A stretch of 64,000 nt of DNA from CAVZBT01 sp963773605 (GCA_963773605.1 CAVZBT010000013.1:310001-374000), one strand, 5' to 3'. Shown: positions 54,665 through 63,903, counted from the first letter of the stretch. A program made the numbers and translations. The notes: a model not told the origin generated them from the letters alone.

Positions 54665-54683
54665 GGAGTGCGGCGGCTCGACG
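54665..54683. repeat. Copy of the dispersed palindromic repeat
   Basis: GGAGTGCGGCGGCTCGACG, identical over 18 nt to the copy at 53407, in the 77-nt gap downstream of the nonapeptide-repeat gene. Confidence 0.7.
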
Positions 54684-54714
54684 TGAACTCCATACGCATC
54701 TTCATGCGACGGAT

Positions 54715-56223
54715 CTAAGGGTCGATTTCGCTGGTGATTTCCCGGAAACCAAGCTGGATGGGCGGAAGCAACCCCACCGACATCCCAAGGGCAGAGGCAT
54801 CGTAGTAGATATGGCTGTTTCCCGACATTCGGAAGGTTGGGGTGCCAAACTGGGGCACGCCCCCGACCCTTGTCATGTTGGCCACAAACACGCCGCCGTA
54901 GACGCCCTGGTTCAGCCCTCCCGCGTCCATGTAGCCGTTGCCGACTACGATGATGAGACCGTCCCATGTGAGGCGTCCGTTGGTGTTAAGGTCTCCGGTT
55001 ACTACCAGGAGCCCTCCTCCGGTCATGGTTCCGCTCATGGCCAGGTTGCCGTCCACAAACGTTATTTTCGGATCCTGTCCGGGTGCATTCAGCGGGAGGG
55101 TGTGATCGAAAGCCCCGAGATAGGGCGCGCTCCCACCGTTCCAGCTCTGGTTGCCGGTGTACCTGTAATCGGCTACTCGCGGAACCTGATTGAAGACGAA
55201 GTCCCACAGGTAAACGGGATCCATTAGCTTCGCTTTTTCGGGATCACTCGCCGTCGCGGCCGTGACGTCCTGGATGGAGGGATTGGGGAGTCCTCCGCCG
55301 GTGATTGAGCCGGTGCCGCCCACGGCGGCCCTGATGATTTGATCCGGGTGGACGCCGTTGCCGGTGTTGGTGTCGATTGTGCCCAACCCGGGTGCGCCGG
55401 CTCCCCCGGCGATACCCCAGGGCATGCCGTTGAAGGTGGCGTTGACATTATCTCCTTCGATGATCAGCGGACAGCTCAGGTTAAATGTCTGCCCGCTTCG
55501 GAAGCGTGTTTCGACAACCGCGACGGAATTGCGCCGGACGACTCCGGCGACTTCGGTAATGGTCCGCGCAAGCCCCATTGAGCGCACGATGATGGTGTGG
55601 TCCCCGTCGAAAAAGGGGTTATTCACGCCGTCTACGGCCAACTCGGTCGCCTCGCCGTTATTGTCAGTCACCTTGGTGAAGTAGCGCGCCGTGGTGATGG
55701 TTCCCGAGCCGTACGGGTTCGGGGGCGTAAAGGGCACTCCGAGCGCGGGGATGAGCACCGTTCCCGGCGTAGTGTTGTACAGGCCGGTATTGATCAGGCC
55801 ATCGTCGCTGCTGCCGGTGAGATCGCTCGTTGGATCCACGATGTTCAGAGAACGCGCCAGCCCCAAGTCCACGGGGTTGCGGAACGCATACGTCCGGGCT
55901 GTGTTCAGGTAGGTGCTGGTGTTTGTATAGGCGCCGTCCGGTCCCTTGAGGAGATCGTTGTAAGTCAGCCCCCTCACCACTTCGCGCGCGTGATTCAGCC
56001 CGGCGCGCGCGGCCATGCCGGCCTGGAGCCTCGACTCGTAGTTGTCGCTGATCCTCACCTCCACGGTCGCATTCAGGCTCATGTACATCGCAAGGATGGA
56101 GAATACAGACAGCGCAATGAGCGCTATCAGGACGGCGATGCCGTCCTCCTGCCGGACTGCCGTTCCGGTCCGGGGAACTGCGCCGGCGTGCTGACAGGTG
56201 TTGCGACGGGGTCGGAATGACAT
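54715..56223 (-). CDS. PilX-like type IV pilus assembly protein
   Basis: 502 residues from the ATG at 56223, with GAGGGAGATCCC upstream; the longer frame lacks a match. The N-terminal region has a PilX-type segment: a Gln-Glu-Asp-Gly then ALIALSVFSILAMYMSLNAT, a hydrophobic helix that enters the inner membrane like a pilin, followed by ARAGLNHAREVVRGL. The long C-terminal part, with Gly/Thr/Asn-rich repeats and GNLAMSGTMTGGGLLVVTGD, is a beta-helix or surface-type domain. Probably a minor pilin-like or assembly protein. No other pil genes are adjacent. Confidence 0.8.
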   Translation of the reverse strand: MSFRPRRNTCQHAGAVPRTGTAVRQEDGIAVLIALIALSVFSILAMYMSLNATVEVRISDNYESRLQAGMAARAGLNHAREVVRGLTYNDLLKGPDGAYTNTSTYLNTARTYAFRNPVDLGLARSLNIVDPTSDLTGSSDDGLINTGLYNTTPGTVLIPALGVPFTPPNPYGSGTITTARYFTKVTDNNGEATELAVDGVNNPFFDGDHTIIVRSMGLARTITEVAGVVRRNSVAVVETRFRSGQTFNLSCPLIIEGDNVNATFNGMPWGIAGGAGAPGLGTIDTNTGNGVHPDQIIRAAVGGTGSITGGGLPNPSIQDVTAATASDPEKAKLMDPVYLWDFVFNQVPRVADYRYTGNQSWNGGSAPYLGAFDHTLPLNAPGQDPKITFVDGNLAMSGTMTGGGLLVVTGDLNTNGRLTWDGLIIVVGNGYMDAGGLNQGVYGGVFVANMTRVGGVPQFGTPTFRMSGNSHIYYDASALGMSVGLLPPIQLGFREITSEIDP

Positions 56224-56642
56224 GGGATCTCCCTCACTGATCACGTGCCCGGAGGAGGCGCATCGGTGAAATGGCATCGCGCTCCAACTCGACTGTACAG
56301 AGCTATTCCCATTCCTCATCGGCCTGACGGGGCGATAGTTTACGAGTATTTTTTGGGGAGAATTCGTGCAACTCCTGGAGATGCTGGAGAATCGTGTCTC
56401 TTCCAGCTCACGGATCCAGCAAACCGGGCACGACCAGGGTCGCGGGTTGGGGAATATTATCGGGCCGATTGCACAAATCTCAGAAGAGGCTCACTCCTTC
56501 TGCCGATAGAGACCATCAGAGCCGCAATATTTCGTGGGGAGATGCTCGAACAGCCAGGAATGGGAGCCTTCCTATTCCCAACTGATGTCCGGGCGGCTCG
56601 CGTTGCGCGACGGATGCTGTCGGGTCCCTGCGGATAGGAATT
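56224..56642. other. Divergent intergenic region
   Basis: 419 nt between two divergent genes. A plus-strand frame at 56245-56637 (130 residues) is open but has noticeably lower GC at third positions than real genes here and no recognisable family. I see no clear promoter pair. Confidence 0.4.
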
Positions 56643-57983
56643 ATGCCTTCGGCCAAGGTTTCCGTCGGACTCCTGATCCCATCGCTCGAAAGCCGCAAGT
56701 ATGTGCGCCGGCTGGCGGAGGAGACCGGGTTGGTGTCGGTGGACGTGGAGGCGGCGCAGCATTGCACGGAACCGCGCGATGAAGTCGCACGCCTGTTCGC
56801 CGCCACCCGGCCGGAAGTGATCCTGGTCGATATCGACGACCCGCAGGCAGGGATACCTTCGCTCGAGGCGCTGCAGGCCGCTCTGCCCGAAACCCGTTTG
56901 CTCGCTCTCTCCGAGAAGACCGATCCGAACCTGATCATGGAAGCCGTGCGCGCCGGTGCGCGCGAGTTCCTGCCCATGCCGATCCAGAAGCTTCGCTTGT
57001 CGCAAGCCATCGACCGGCATGTTGCCGAAAAGCAACGCAAGCTGGAAACCAGAAGCGAGGGGAAGATCTACTGCCTCACGGCGGCGAAAGAGGGGAGCGG
57101 CGCCACCTCGATCGCCATCAACATCGCCAGCGTGCTGGCGGCAGTTCCGGGGAACCGCGTCGCGCTCATCGAGCTCGGCACCCGCCTGGGAGATGCCGCG
57201 TTGTATCTGAACCTGACGCCCCCGTTCAAAACAGCCGAAGCCTTTGCGGCAGGTTCACGGCTCGACTCTGTGCTCCTGGACAGTTGCATGACCCGGGCCG
57301 ACGGACTGTCCGTGCTCCCTGCACCCAAGGATCTCGGCGCGAAGGAAACGGTTGATGTCGCCTCCATGGCCAGGCTGCTTAAGGTGGCCATGCAGACTTA
57401 CACCTACACCATTATCGACATCCCTCACCTGTTGCCGAAGGAGCACCTGCAGGTGCTGGCCAAGACCGCTGAGGCGGTAGTTGTGGTCGCCAATCCCGAA
57501 CTCTCTTCAATCTCCCGCACCGGGCATCTGCTTCGGTATCTGTCGACGTTCGGCGCCGCAAGTAAATTGAAATTGGTGATTAATCGCTGCCGCGCCGCGG
57601 ACGACATTACCACCGGGCAGCTCGAGAAGGTCCTCGGTCATCCCATCTACTGCAAAATACCTGACAAGAACAAAGACTCTGCGAGAGCGTTGATGTCCGG
57701 TAAACCCCTGGCGCGGAGAAACGGCTCCGCGCTCGCCCGCAGCTACCACGATCTGGCGCGCCAGCTGGCCGGCATCCCGAAATCCGAGAGTCCGCGCCGC
57801 TTTCTCAGCGGGAGGCTGTTTCGGAACGCCCGACAACCTGGACCTTCTCGGGCGCCCTCCCCGCAACCCGTTCCGCCCAGTGCGCCTGCAACCGTCAGCA
57901 CACCTCGATACCTGCCGACACGGCGCCGACGAAGTACACGGCTGGTTGCGCCCCGTTTCCGCGTGAATCTCAGGCACGCATAG
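56643..57983 (+). CDS. TadZ/CpaE-like pilus assembly protein with a degenerate P-loop
   Basis: 446 residues. The first ~125 form a receiver-like domain (VEVILVDIDDP-like segment seen as PEVILVDIDDPQAG). The MinD/ParA-like ATPase fold follows, but its deviant Walker A reads KEGSGATSIAINIA: the signature Lys (KGGxGK) and the P-loop Lys are replaced, as in CpaE/TadZ localisation proteins. Later parts (VVVVANPELSSISRTGHLLR, KLVINRC) fit. The C-terminus is a basic, Pro-rich tail. Probably positions the Tad pilus machine. No tad genes are next to it; a PilX-like gene is divergent. Confidence 0.82.
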   Translation: MPSAKVSVGLLIPSLESRKYVRRLAEETGLVSVDVEAAQHCTEPRDEVARLFAATRPEVILVDIDDPQAGIPSLEALQAALPETRLLALSEKTDPNLIMEAVRAGAREFLPMPIQKLRLSQAIDRHVAEKQRKLETRSEGKIYCLTAAKEGSGATSIAINIASVLAAVPGNRVALIELGTRLGDAALYLNLTPPFKTAEAFAAGSRLDSVLLDSCMTRADGLSVLPAPKDLGAKETVDVASMARLLKVAMQTYTYTIIDIPHLLPKEHLQVLAKTAEAVVVVANPELSSISRTGHLLRYLSTFGAASKLKLVINRCRAADDITTGQLEKVLGHPIYCKIPDKNKDSARALMSGKPLARRNGSALARSYHDLARQLAGIPKSESPRRFLSGRLFRNARQPGPSRAPSPQPVPPSAPATVSTPRYLPTRRRRSTRLVAPRFRVNLRHA

Positions 57984-58083
57984 ACTCGGGTGGCTCCGCA
58001 CGCGCCCCTGGGCTGCAACCGCGGGCTATCGGGAAATCCACCGGAGGCGGAACGCCGCTGCGGTATGGACTCCGGGCGGCCGG

Positions 58084-58467
58084 TCACGCCTGATAGAGCT
58101 GGATGAGGTTGCCGCAACGGTCTTCAAACACCGCGATGGTCACCTCTCCCATCTTTGTCGGCTCCGTGTGAAACACTACGCCCCGCTTTCTTATCCGTTC
58201 GTATTCTCGCTGAATATCATCGACAGAAAAGGCCGTTAAGGGTATGCCCTGCTCAAATAGGGCTTTTTGATACGTTCTGGCGGCGGGATTCTCGTTGGGT
58301 TCAAGAACCAGCTCGATGTCGTCCGGCCCTTCCGGCGAGACGACCGTTAACCACTTGAATCTCCCTGCCGGGATATCGGCTTTCTTAACAAAGCCCAAGA
58401 CTTCCGTATAAAACTCAAGAGCCTTGTCCTGGTCTTCTACAATCACGCTGCTCAGTCTAATCTTCAT
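58084..58467 (-). CDS. VOC/glyoxalase-superfamily protein
   Basis: 127 residues. MKIRLSSVIVEDQDKALEFY and the repeat with VVFHTEPTKMGEVTIAVFED then RCGNLIQLYQ show the paired beta-alpha-beta-beta-beta modules. Ligand positions for a metal are not obvious at every site. The fold includes lyases, dioxygenases and resistance proteins; a specific activity cannot be assigned. Confidence 0.88.
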   Translation of the reverse strand: MKIRLSSVIVEDQDKALEFYTEVLGFVKKADIPAGRFKWLTVVSPEGPDDIELVLEPNENPAARTYQKALFEQGIPLTAFSVDDIQREYERIRKRGVVFHTEPTKMGEVTIAVFEDRCGNLIQLYQA

Positions 58468-58516
58468 AGGACCTCGTTCTCAGCTCGAAGACCCGAAAAT
58501 GTTCGTCTCCTGCAAA

Positions 58517-58540
58517 GCGGCGCCGAGCCGCCGCGCTCCA
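58517..58540. repeat. Copy of the dispersed palindromic repeat
   Basis: GCGGCGCCGAGCCGCCGCGC and a few more bases, the reverse orientation of the copy at 53407 with a single change in the arm; between the glyoxalase-fold gene and recQ. Confidence 0.6.
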
Positions 58541-58598
58541 CACCCGTCGGCCGCATGTCCACGTCTCACCGCCCCAGCGGTGAATTACCCAAACGGTT

Positions 58599-60434
58599 CT
58601 AACCTCGGGCGAGCGGCGGGTCTGTTTCGACAGAATTGAGCCGGCAGTACTGCCGGATGGCGTCCAGCATGATTCCCCCGTACTGTCCCAGCTTGGTTTC
58701 CCCAACGCCGCTGACACGCAGGAATGCGGCGGGCGTCGACGGCCGCCGCCGGGCCATGTCGCGCAGCGCTGCGTCGCCAAAAACAATGTAGGCCGGTAGT
58801 CCCCGTTGCGCAGCCAGGTTGCGCCTCAGCTTCCGTAGTTCCTCGAAGAGCCCCTCATCGACCCCTTCCCACAAGTCTGCGGCCGCGCGCGTCTTGGGCG
58901 GCTCCTTCTTCTTCGCAGGTTCAAGCAGCAGCGGCTGTTCCCGCCCTTTGAGGATCCTCCACCCCTTTTCGGTAACCTTGAGGATGCCGTATTCCCCCAC
59001 GCGCACGGCGCCCCCCTGTTCGACGAGCTGCTCGATCCAGTCGCGCACGGCGGAGCGGCTGTGCTCGCTGAGAATGCCGTACGTGCTCAGCTGATCGTGG
59101 CCGTTGGCGATGACGCGGTCTTCCTTCGAGCCGGTGAGCACGCCGGCCGTGTAATCCGCTCCAAACCGCTCCCCCTGTCGGAGAACACACGACAGGATCT
59201 TCTGGGCCAAGACCAGGGCGTCGCCGACGCTTTCGATTTCCCCAAGACACACGTCGCAGGCCCGGCAGCTTGCGGCGTCGAGTTCCTGCCCGAAATAATT
59301 CACCAGCGCCCGGTGCCGGCACGACACACCGGCGCAGAAACGGTACATCTGGCCGAGCTTCGCCAGCGCGACGTCTGCGGCCTGTTGTTCGGCTTCCTGG
59401 ACGATCCCTTTCCACGTGACATAGTCCGCACCGGAGTAGAACAGGAAGCACCCGGCTTCGAGGCCGTCGCGCCCGGCGCGGCCGCTCTCCTGCTGGTAAT
59501 GTTCGAGCGATTTGGGCATGCCGGCGTGCACGACATACCGGACGTTGGACTTGTCGATCCCCATCCCGAAGGCGATGGTCGCCACGATCGTGTCGACCTC
59601 TTCGCTGATGAATGCGTCCTGGCTCCTTTTCCTGTCGGCATCCGTCATCCCGGCGTGATAGGGGGCGACCTTGAACCCACGCCCGGCCAGATGCTGGCAC
59701 ATGCCGTCCACATCGGCCCGCCGGATGCAGTAGACGATGCCCGATTCGCGGGGATGGCTTTCCAAAACGGCCGCCACCTGCCGGTGGATGCTGGTGCGGC
59801 GGCGCACGCGAAAGATCAGGTTGGCGCGGTCGAATTTCCCGATCAGCACGGTTGGGTTATCCAGGTTCAGCTGCTCGTGGATATCGCGGCGCACCTGCTC
59901 GGTGGCGGTCGCCGTGTAGGCGCCGATGGGGATGTTCGGGAGCGCTTCCCTGAGCACCCGCAGTTGCCGGTACTCGGGCCGGAAATCGTGGCCCCACATA
60001 CTCACGCAATGGGCTTCGTCGACGGCGACCGACGCCACTCCCCCGGCCGCCTTGACCGTTTGCAGGAACCCGTCCATCATGAGGCGCTCCGGCGAAACGT
60101 AGAGCAGTCTCAACTGGCGTTGCCGCACCCGGTCGAACGCGTCTTTCCTTTCCGCGGGCGTCATCGTGCTGTCCAGACGAGCGGCATCGATGCCGCACTC
60201 CAGCAGGCCATCAACCTGGTCCTTCATGAGGGCCAGCAGCGGGGAAACGACCAGCGTCAGACCGGACAACACAAGCGCGGGCGCCTGGAAGCAGAGCGAT
60301 TTCCCGCCGCCGGTCGGGAGGACGACGATCGAGTCGCGACGCGCGCACACGCACTCCATCGCCTCCTTCTGCAAAGGCAGAAAGCCGTCAAACCCCCAGT
60401 ATTTGCGCAACACGTCCCCTATCTCTTGCGCCAT
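58599..60434 (-). CDS. recQ: ATP-dependent DNA helicase RecQ
   Basis: 611 residues from the ATG at 60434. The helicase core has VVLPTGGGKSLCFQAPAL (Walker A), VSPLLALMKDQVD, SVAVDEAHCVSMWGHDFRPE and the RQxGRAGRDG motif seen as QQESGRAGRDGLEAGC. The zinc-binding RQC region shows HRALVNYFGQELDAASCRAC, with DVC next. A C-terminal HRDC domain (LRDMARRRPSTPAAFLRVSG) is present. Length fits Escherichia coli RecQ. Acts in recombination and fork repair. Confidence 0.96.
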   Translation of the reverse strand: MAQEIGDVLRKYWGFDGFLPLQKEAMECVCARRDSIVVLPTGGGKSLCFQAPALVLSGLTLVVSPLLALMKDQVDGLLECGIDAARLDSTMTPAERKDAFDRVRQRQLRLLYVSPERLMMDGFLQTVKAAGGVASVAVDEAHCVSMWGHDFRPEYRQLRVLREALPNIPIGAYTATATEQVRRDIHEQLNLDNPTVLIGKFDRANLIFRVRRRTSIHRQVAAVLESHPRESGIVYCIRRADVDGMCQHLAGRGFKVAPYHAGMTDADRKRSQDAFISEEVDTIVATIAFGMGIDKSNVRYVVHAGMPKSLEHYQQESGRAGRDGLEAGCFLFYSGADYVTWKGIVQEAEQQAADVALAKLGQMYRFCAGVSCRHRALVNYFGQELDAASCRACDVCLGEIESVGDALVLAQKILSCVLRQGERFGADYTAGVLTGSKEDRVIANGHDQLSTYGILSEHSRSAVRDWIEQLVEQGGAVRVGEYGILKVTEKGWRILKGREQPLLLEPAKKKEPPKTRAAADLWEGVDEGLFEELRKLRRNLAAQRGLPAYIVFGDAALRDMARRRPSTPAAFLRVSGVGETKLGQYGGIMLDAIRQYCRLNSVETDPPLARG

Positions 60435-60517
60435 GCCCTGCACGCCCCTCCGATGAAGTCTCTCACGGCCGGAATTTCTTTCGGGCAAAAAACAACTTCC
60501 GTGCCCCCTTTACGATC

Positions 60518-61480
60518 TCAATGCTGCAACCGAATCGGGCCGAGCATCACGGAAAACGCCGCAGGTGCCTGGACGGCGAAAATGACGATCTTCCGGATGC
60601 GGGTCATGTCCATGCTCCGGCCGCGCGGGGCCTGGCGGATCGCATCGAGAGGGATCGAGATGACGTCGAACCCGGGACCCACATCAAAGGCTCCGGTGTA
60701 CCGGTCTTGGCGCCCGTCGCTGTGGCGGGCATCGTCGATCCGAACGGCCAGACGCGTCTTCTGGTCGGAGATGACCGCAAAGGTCAGGAGCCGGTACCCG
60801 GTCCAGTCCGGATAAGGTTCCTGGATCGCGATGCCCGGGTAGCGCTGGTGCGAGAAGCTGACCAGGGCGAGCGGACCGTGCGCCACGTTCTTCCAGCGGT
60901 CGGGCGGATCGGACAGCCGCAGCTTCGCGCCCTGCAGCCTGAGGAAAGGGCGTCCCCATGGCTGCTGCGCGTCGAACAGGACCGGGAAGGCGATGTCCCT
61001 CCTCGCGTAGTCCCGCGCCAGCAGCGCGGCGGGGATCCAGATGAAGGCCATGAGCGCAAGCGCGGCGGCCCTGATAAGGGCAGGGGAGCCCCGCCGGTCC
61101 AACCGGAGCGCGGAGAGCGCGCGCGGGTCGAAACTGGCGAGGAAGGCCAGGAAGAGAAACGCCCCGGCGGTATCCCGGGCCACGTCCTCGAATTCGAAAT
61201 CCCCGCCGCTAAAATGCTGCACGACCTCGGTGAGCAGCCCGACGGCAATCGCGCTGCCCAGCGTTGTGGCATAGTGCGCCCATCCGCTGCGGGCACAGGA
61301 CCGGGGCAGCAGCCAGAACATGAGCAGGGCGAAGACCCCAAACAGCGGGGCGTGTCCGCAGTTGTAGATCGAGCTCCAAAGCTCGGTTTCGACCGGCAGC
61401 GGCACGAAGACGAGGACCGAGGTAATCCCGGCAATGGCCGCCACGGCTAGTGCGATTCCCGTCGCCCGAGCGATCTGCAT
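60518..61480 (-). CDS. VanZ-like membrane protein with a C-terminal soluble domain
   Basis: 320 residues from the ATG at 61480. Four or five membrane segments cover about 8-175 and match the VanZ-like family (HAPLFGVFALLMFWLLPRSC, LTEVVQHFSGGDFEFEDVAR with DTAG). The C-terminal ~130 residues after ALLARDYARR are soluble and beta-rich, with WTGYRLLTFAVISDQKTRLA like carbohydrate-binding CBM-type or galactose-binding folds. VanZ itself contributes to teicoplanin resistance; the role here is unknown. Confidence 0.78.
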   Translation of the reverse strand: MQIARATGIALAVAAIAGITSVLVFVPLPVETELWSSIYNCGHAPLFGVFALLMFWLLPRSCARSGWAHYATTLGSAIAVGLLTEVVQHFSGGDFEFEDVARDTAGAFLFLAFLASFDPRALSALRLDRRGSPALIRAAALALMAFIWIPAALLARDYARRDIAFPVLFDAQQPWGRPFLRLQGAKLRLSDPPDRWKNVAHGPLALVSFSHQRYPGIAIQEPYPDWTGYRLLTFAVISDQKTRLAVRIDDARHSDGRQDRYTGAFDVGPGFDVISIPLDAIRQAPRGRSMDMTRIRKIVIFAVQAPAAFSVMLGPIRLQH

Positions 61481-61588
61481 GGGGCCGATTGTACCCCGAC
61501 AAACGTGAGTATCCGGGTGAAATTCCCGGGCGCTGCGGAGAAATCCGGCGATTGCCGTCGAATACGCCGTTTCTGTGGCTCGGGTCAC

Positions 61589-61617
61589 TTGACTTTGCCT
61601 TCGCTGCTGGATTACAT
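61589..61617 (+). promoter_or_regulatory. Putative sigma-70 promoter for the bactofilin gene
   Basis: TTGACT at 61589-61594 and TTACAT at 61612-61617 with a 17-nt spacer; predicted leader about 31 nt. Confidence 0.45.
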
Positions 61618-61654
61618 AGACGCATTCTCATAATCCATGCAAGGAGTTTCCGTG

Positions 61655-62194
61655 ATGTGGAAGAAATCAGAAGCCGAAGACCCCCAGCCGCCGTATCAGC
61701 CTCAACACCAGACGCAACCTCAAAATCAGCCCGTCAGTCAACCGCGCCCGAGCGCGCCTCAGCATAAGGAGCGAGCAATGATTGGAGCCACCATCTATAT
61801 CAAAGGTGATCTAAGCGGGCAGGAGGACCTCCTGATCGAAGGCCGGGTCGAAGGAAAAATCGAGCTGCGGCAGCACAACGTGACCGTGGGGAAGAACGGC
61901 AAAGTGAAGGCGGATATCTACGGCCGGACGATCACCATCGAGGGGGAAGTCCAGGGTAACCTGTACGGTGAAGAGCAACTGCTCCTGCGGCAGACCAGCA
62001 CCGTACGCGGGAACATCATCGCCCCCAGGGTGAGTCTCGAAGACGGCTCCAACTTCAAGGGCAGCATCGACATGACCCCCAAAGAGGCGGGGCGCACGAC
62101 CGAGCCCGAGGGGCGAATTCGCCCCAGCGAGGGTGGACGGAGCAGCAACGAAGCGGCCGGGGCCGGAGTCGTCAAGACGCCCTTAAAGCCGTAA
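61655..62194 (+). CDS. Bactofilin (polymer-forming cytoskeletal protein)
   Basis: 179 residues from the ATG at 61655, with AAGGAG at 61640-61645. A Gln/Pro-rich N-terminal tail precedes the DUF583 beta-helix core: GATIYIKGDLSGQEDLLIEG, VEGKIELRQHNVTVGKNGKV, GEVQGNLYGEEQLLL and TVRGNIIAPRVSLEDGSNFK. These repeats make filaments attached to the membrane in many bacteria. The C-terminal tail is polar and disordered. Confidence 0.92.
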   Translation: MWKKSEAEDPQPPYQPQHQTQPQNQPVSQPRPSAPQHKERAMIGATIYIKGDLSGQEDLLIEGRVEGKIELRQHNVTVGKNGKVKADIYGRTITIEGEVQGNLYGEEQLLLRQTSTVRGNIIAPRVSLEDGSNFKGSIDMTPKEAGRTTEPEGRIRPSEGGRSSNEAAGAGVVKTPLKP

Positions 62195-62217
62195 CCTCTC
62201 CGCGCTTCGCGAGACCT

Positions 62218-62892
62218 ATGTCCAAAACACCTGTGTCAAGGACGCCTGCGCCGGCGGCTCCTCCGGAGCCGATCATCCACAAGTCCCTCGGACTGAGCGC
62301 CCTGCTGCAGCAGCTCGAGGGACGCGCCGGACTTTCGATCCTCGACCTGGGACCCGCCTGCGGGACCAATATCGAGTTCTGGTCTCGGTTCGAAGGCAGA
62401 ATTTACGTTGAAGGTCTGTACCAAGGCCTGCGCCCCATCCTGAGCGCGTCCGCGGATTCCGTGGAGGAGGATGCGCCATCGCCGTTTCCCGAACTCCTCC
62501 CCTACGGACCAGACACGCATTTCGACGTAATCCTGGCCTGGGACCTGTTCAACTACCTCCCGCAGCGGCATCTCGAGGCGCTTGTGGCGCATTTGGCAAG
62601 TTTTTGCCGGGCGGGGACGTACGTGTTTGCACTTCTTTCCGTGCTGCAGCAGATGCCCGCCGAACCCAATCTCTACAAGATCGTCGATAACGAGCGCATG
62701 GTCTACGATTCCCGCACCACCGAGACGAAGCCCTGCCCCCGATATCAGCCGCGCGACGTCAACCGGCTGATGTCGGGGTTCAAGGTGTCCAGTTCATTTC
62801 TGCTTCGGCATGGTGTCCAGGAATACGTCTTTATCTACGAAGGAATAGGCACTGTAGCTGGCGCCACAGGAGCGACCGCCTCGACGCCCTGA
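62218..62892 (+). CDS. Putative SAM-dependent methyltransferase
   Basis: 224 residues. Motif I is LSILDLGPACGTNIEFWSRF (DLGPACG) near residue 40 and the equivalent of motif IV is FDVILAWDLFNYLP. The region after that is helical. The usual acidic residue that binds the SAM ribose is not evident, so it may use another ligand or be degenerate. It starts 23 nt after the bactofilin gene and is likely cotranscribed. The target is unknown. Confidence 0.65.
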   Translation: MSKTPVSRTPAPAAPPEPIIHKSLGLSALLQQLEGRAGLSILDLGPACGTNIEFWSRFEGRIYVEGLYQGLRPILSASADSVEEDAPSPFPELLPYGPDTHFDVILAWDLFNYLPQRHLEALVAHLASFCRAGTYVFALLSVLQQMPAEPNLYKIVDNERMVYDSRTTETKPCPRYQPRDVNRLMSGFKVSSSFLLRHGVQEYVFIYEGIGTVAGATGATASTP

Positions 62893-62909
62893 AAGCCAGG
62901 CGCGAATGC

Positions 62910-62939
62910 TTGATGCGGTTGGCCGACGTGTGGTATCTT
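62910..62939 (+). promoter_or_regulatory. Putative promoter for the TPR protein
   Basis: TTGATG at 62910-62915 and TATCTT at 62934-62939 with an 18-nt spacer, upstream of the gene at 62984. Confidence 0.4.
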
Positions 62940-62983
62940 TCCGCGTTTATACCTAAACCCAACGAGCAAAGAGGGATTCTATC

Positions 62984-63754
62984 GTGAGCACTACCAAGCT
63001 GACCCGCAAGGAGATACTTGCCGAGGACCCGATACATGAAGGCATTATCCGGTTCTTGGAAGCCTTTCGCACCAACGGCAAGCTGATCGCGATCGTGCTG
63101 GTCGGAGTGGTTGTGGTCGCGCTGGGCATCTACTTCGGGCTCGATTACCTCGAGGCCCGCGATCGTCAAGCACAACAGCAGCTTAGCCGAGCCATGGCGT
63201 TCTATCACGGCCGGATCGACCCGACCGCCCTGGACGATCCCTTTGGCAAGACCCCCGACCCGATCTTTCGGACCGAAGCCGCAAAGTACGAAGCGGCGTC
63301 CAAGGAGTTGTCGACGGTAATCTCCAAGTACGGTTCTTCGAAGCTTGCGGTTATCGCCCGGTATTACCTCGGAATGAGCCAACTGCAACTGAATCGGAAA
63401 GACGAAGCGGTCAAATCCCTCGAGGCGGTCAGCAACAATTCCAAGGACCGCACCGTTGGTTACCTGGCCAGGAAGGTCCTCGCCAGGACCTATGTTGAAT
63501 CGGGCAATTACAAAGGGGCACAGGCACTGCTTGAGGGAATGATAAAGGATCCGCAGTGCGATTTGCCGCGCGAAGACCTCAAGCTGGAGCTTTCCCGCGC
63601 CCTGGTGGGCCAGGGGAAACGTGACGACGCGGTCAAGTTGCTGCGGGAAGCACGAGACGAGGCCGGCAGGAGCATGCTCCAGTCGATGGTAGCCGAGGAG
63701 TTGACGCGTCTCGAGGCGAATTCCGGCGCCAAGTCCGGGACCGTTCGCCCCTAG
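62984..63754 (+). CDS. YfgM-like TPR membrane protein
   Basis: 256 residues from a GTG. A short cytoplasmic start, one membrane segment at about 33-52 (LIAIVLVGVVVVALGIYFGL), then tetratricopeptide-like helices, including SSKLAVIARYYLGMSQLQLN and GYLARKVLARTYVESGNYKG. The arrangement matches YfgM, a Sec-associated periplasmic chaperone partner; other single-pass TPR proteins share it. AAAGAGGGA lies upstream. Confidence 0.85.
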   Translation: MSTTKLTRKEILAEDPIHEGIIRFLEAFRTNGKLIAIVLVGVVVVALGIYFGLDYLEARDRQAQQQLSRAMAFYHGRIDPTALDDPFGKTPDPIFRTEAAKYEAASKELSTVISKYGSSKLAVIARYYLGMSQLQLNRKDEAVKSLEAVSNNSKDRTVGYLARKVLARTYVESGNYKGAQALLEGMIKDPQCDLPREDLKLELSRALVGQGKRDDAVKLLREARDEAGRSMLQSMVAEELTRLEANSGAKSGTVRP

Positions 63755-63843
63755 GCCCGCCCACCCGCAAGGAAACCCCCGGAGAGGTCGAAACGGCCGC
63801 TCTAGCGCGGCTGTAAGTGATTGTAAATCCGAGGGATTGTCCC

Positions 63844-63872
63844 TTGACAAAGGAAATCTCGCAGTGTAATTT
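63844..63872 (+). promoter_or_regulatory. Strong sigma-70 promoter for the DUF177 gene
   Basis: TTGACA at 63844-63849 and TAATTT at 63867-63872 with a 17-nt spacer, giving a leader of about 25 nt. Confidence 0.7.
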
Positions 63873-63903
63873 TCACCTTCGCTGCAAACTGGAGCATCAG
63901 GCT

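Noticed and set aside
56245..56637. Possible gene of 130 residues between the PilX-like and TadZ-like genes
   Set aside because: Third-position GC is much lower than in real genes here, no ribosome-binding site is seen and no family is recognisable.
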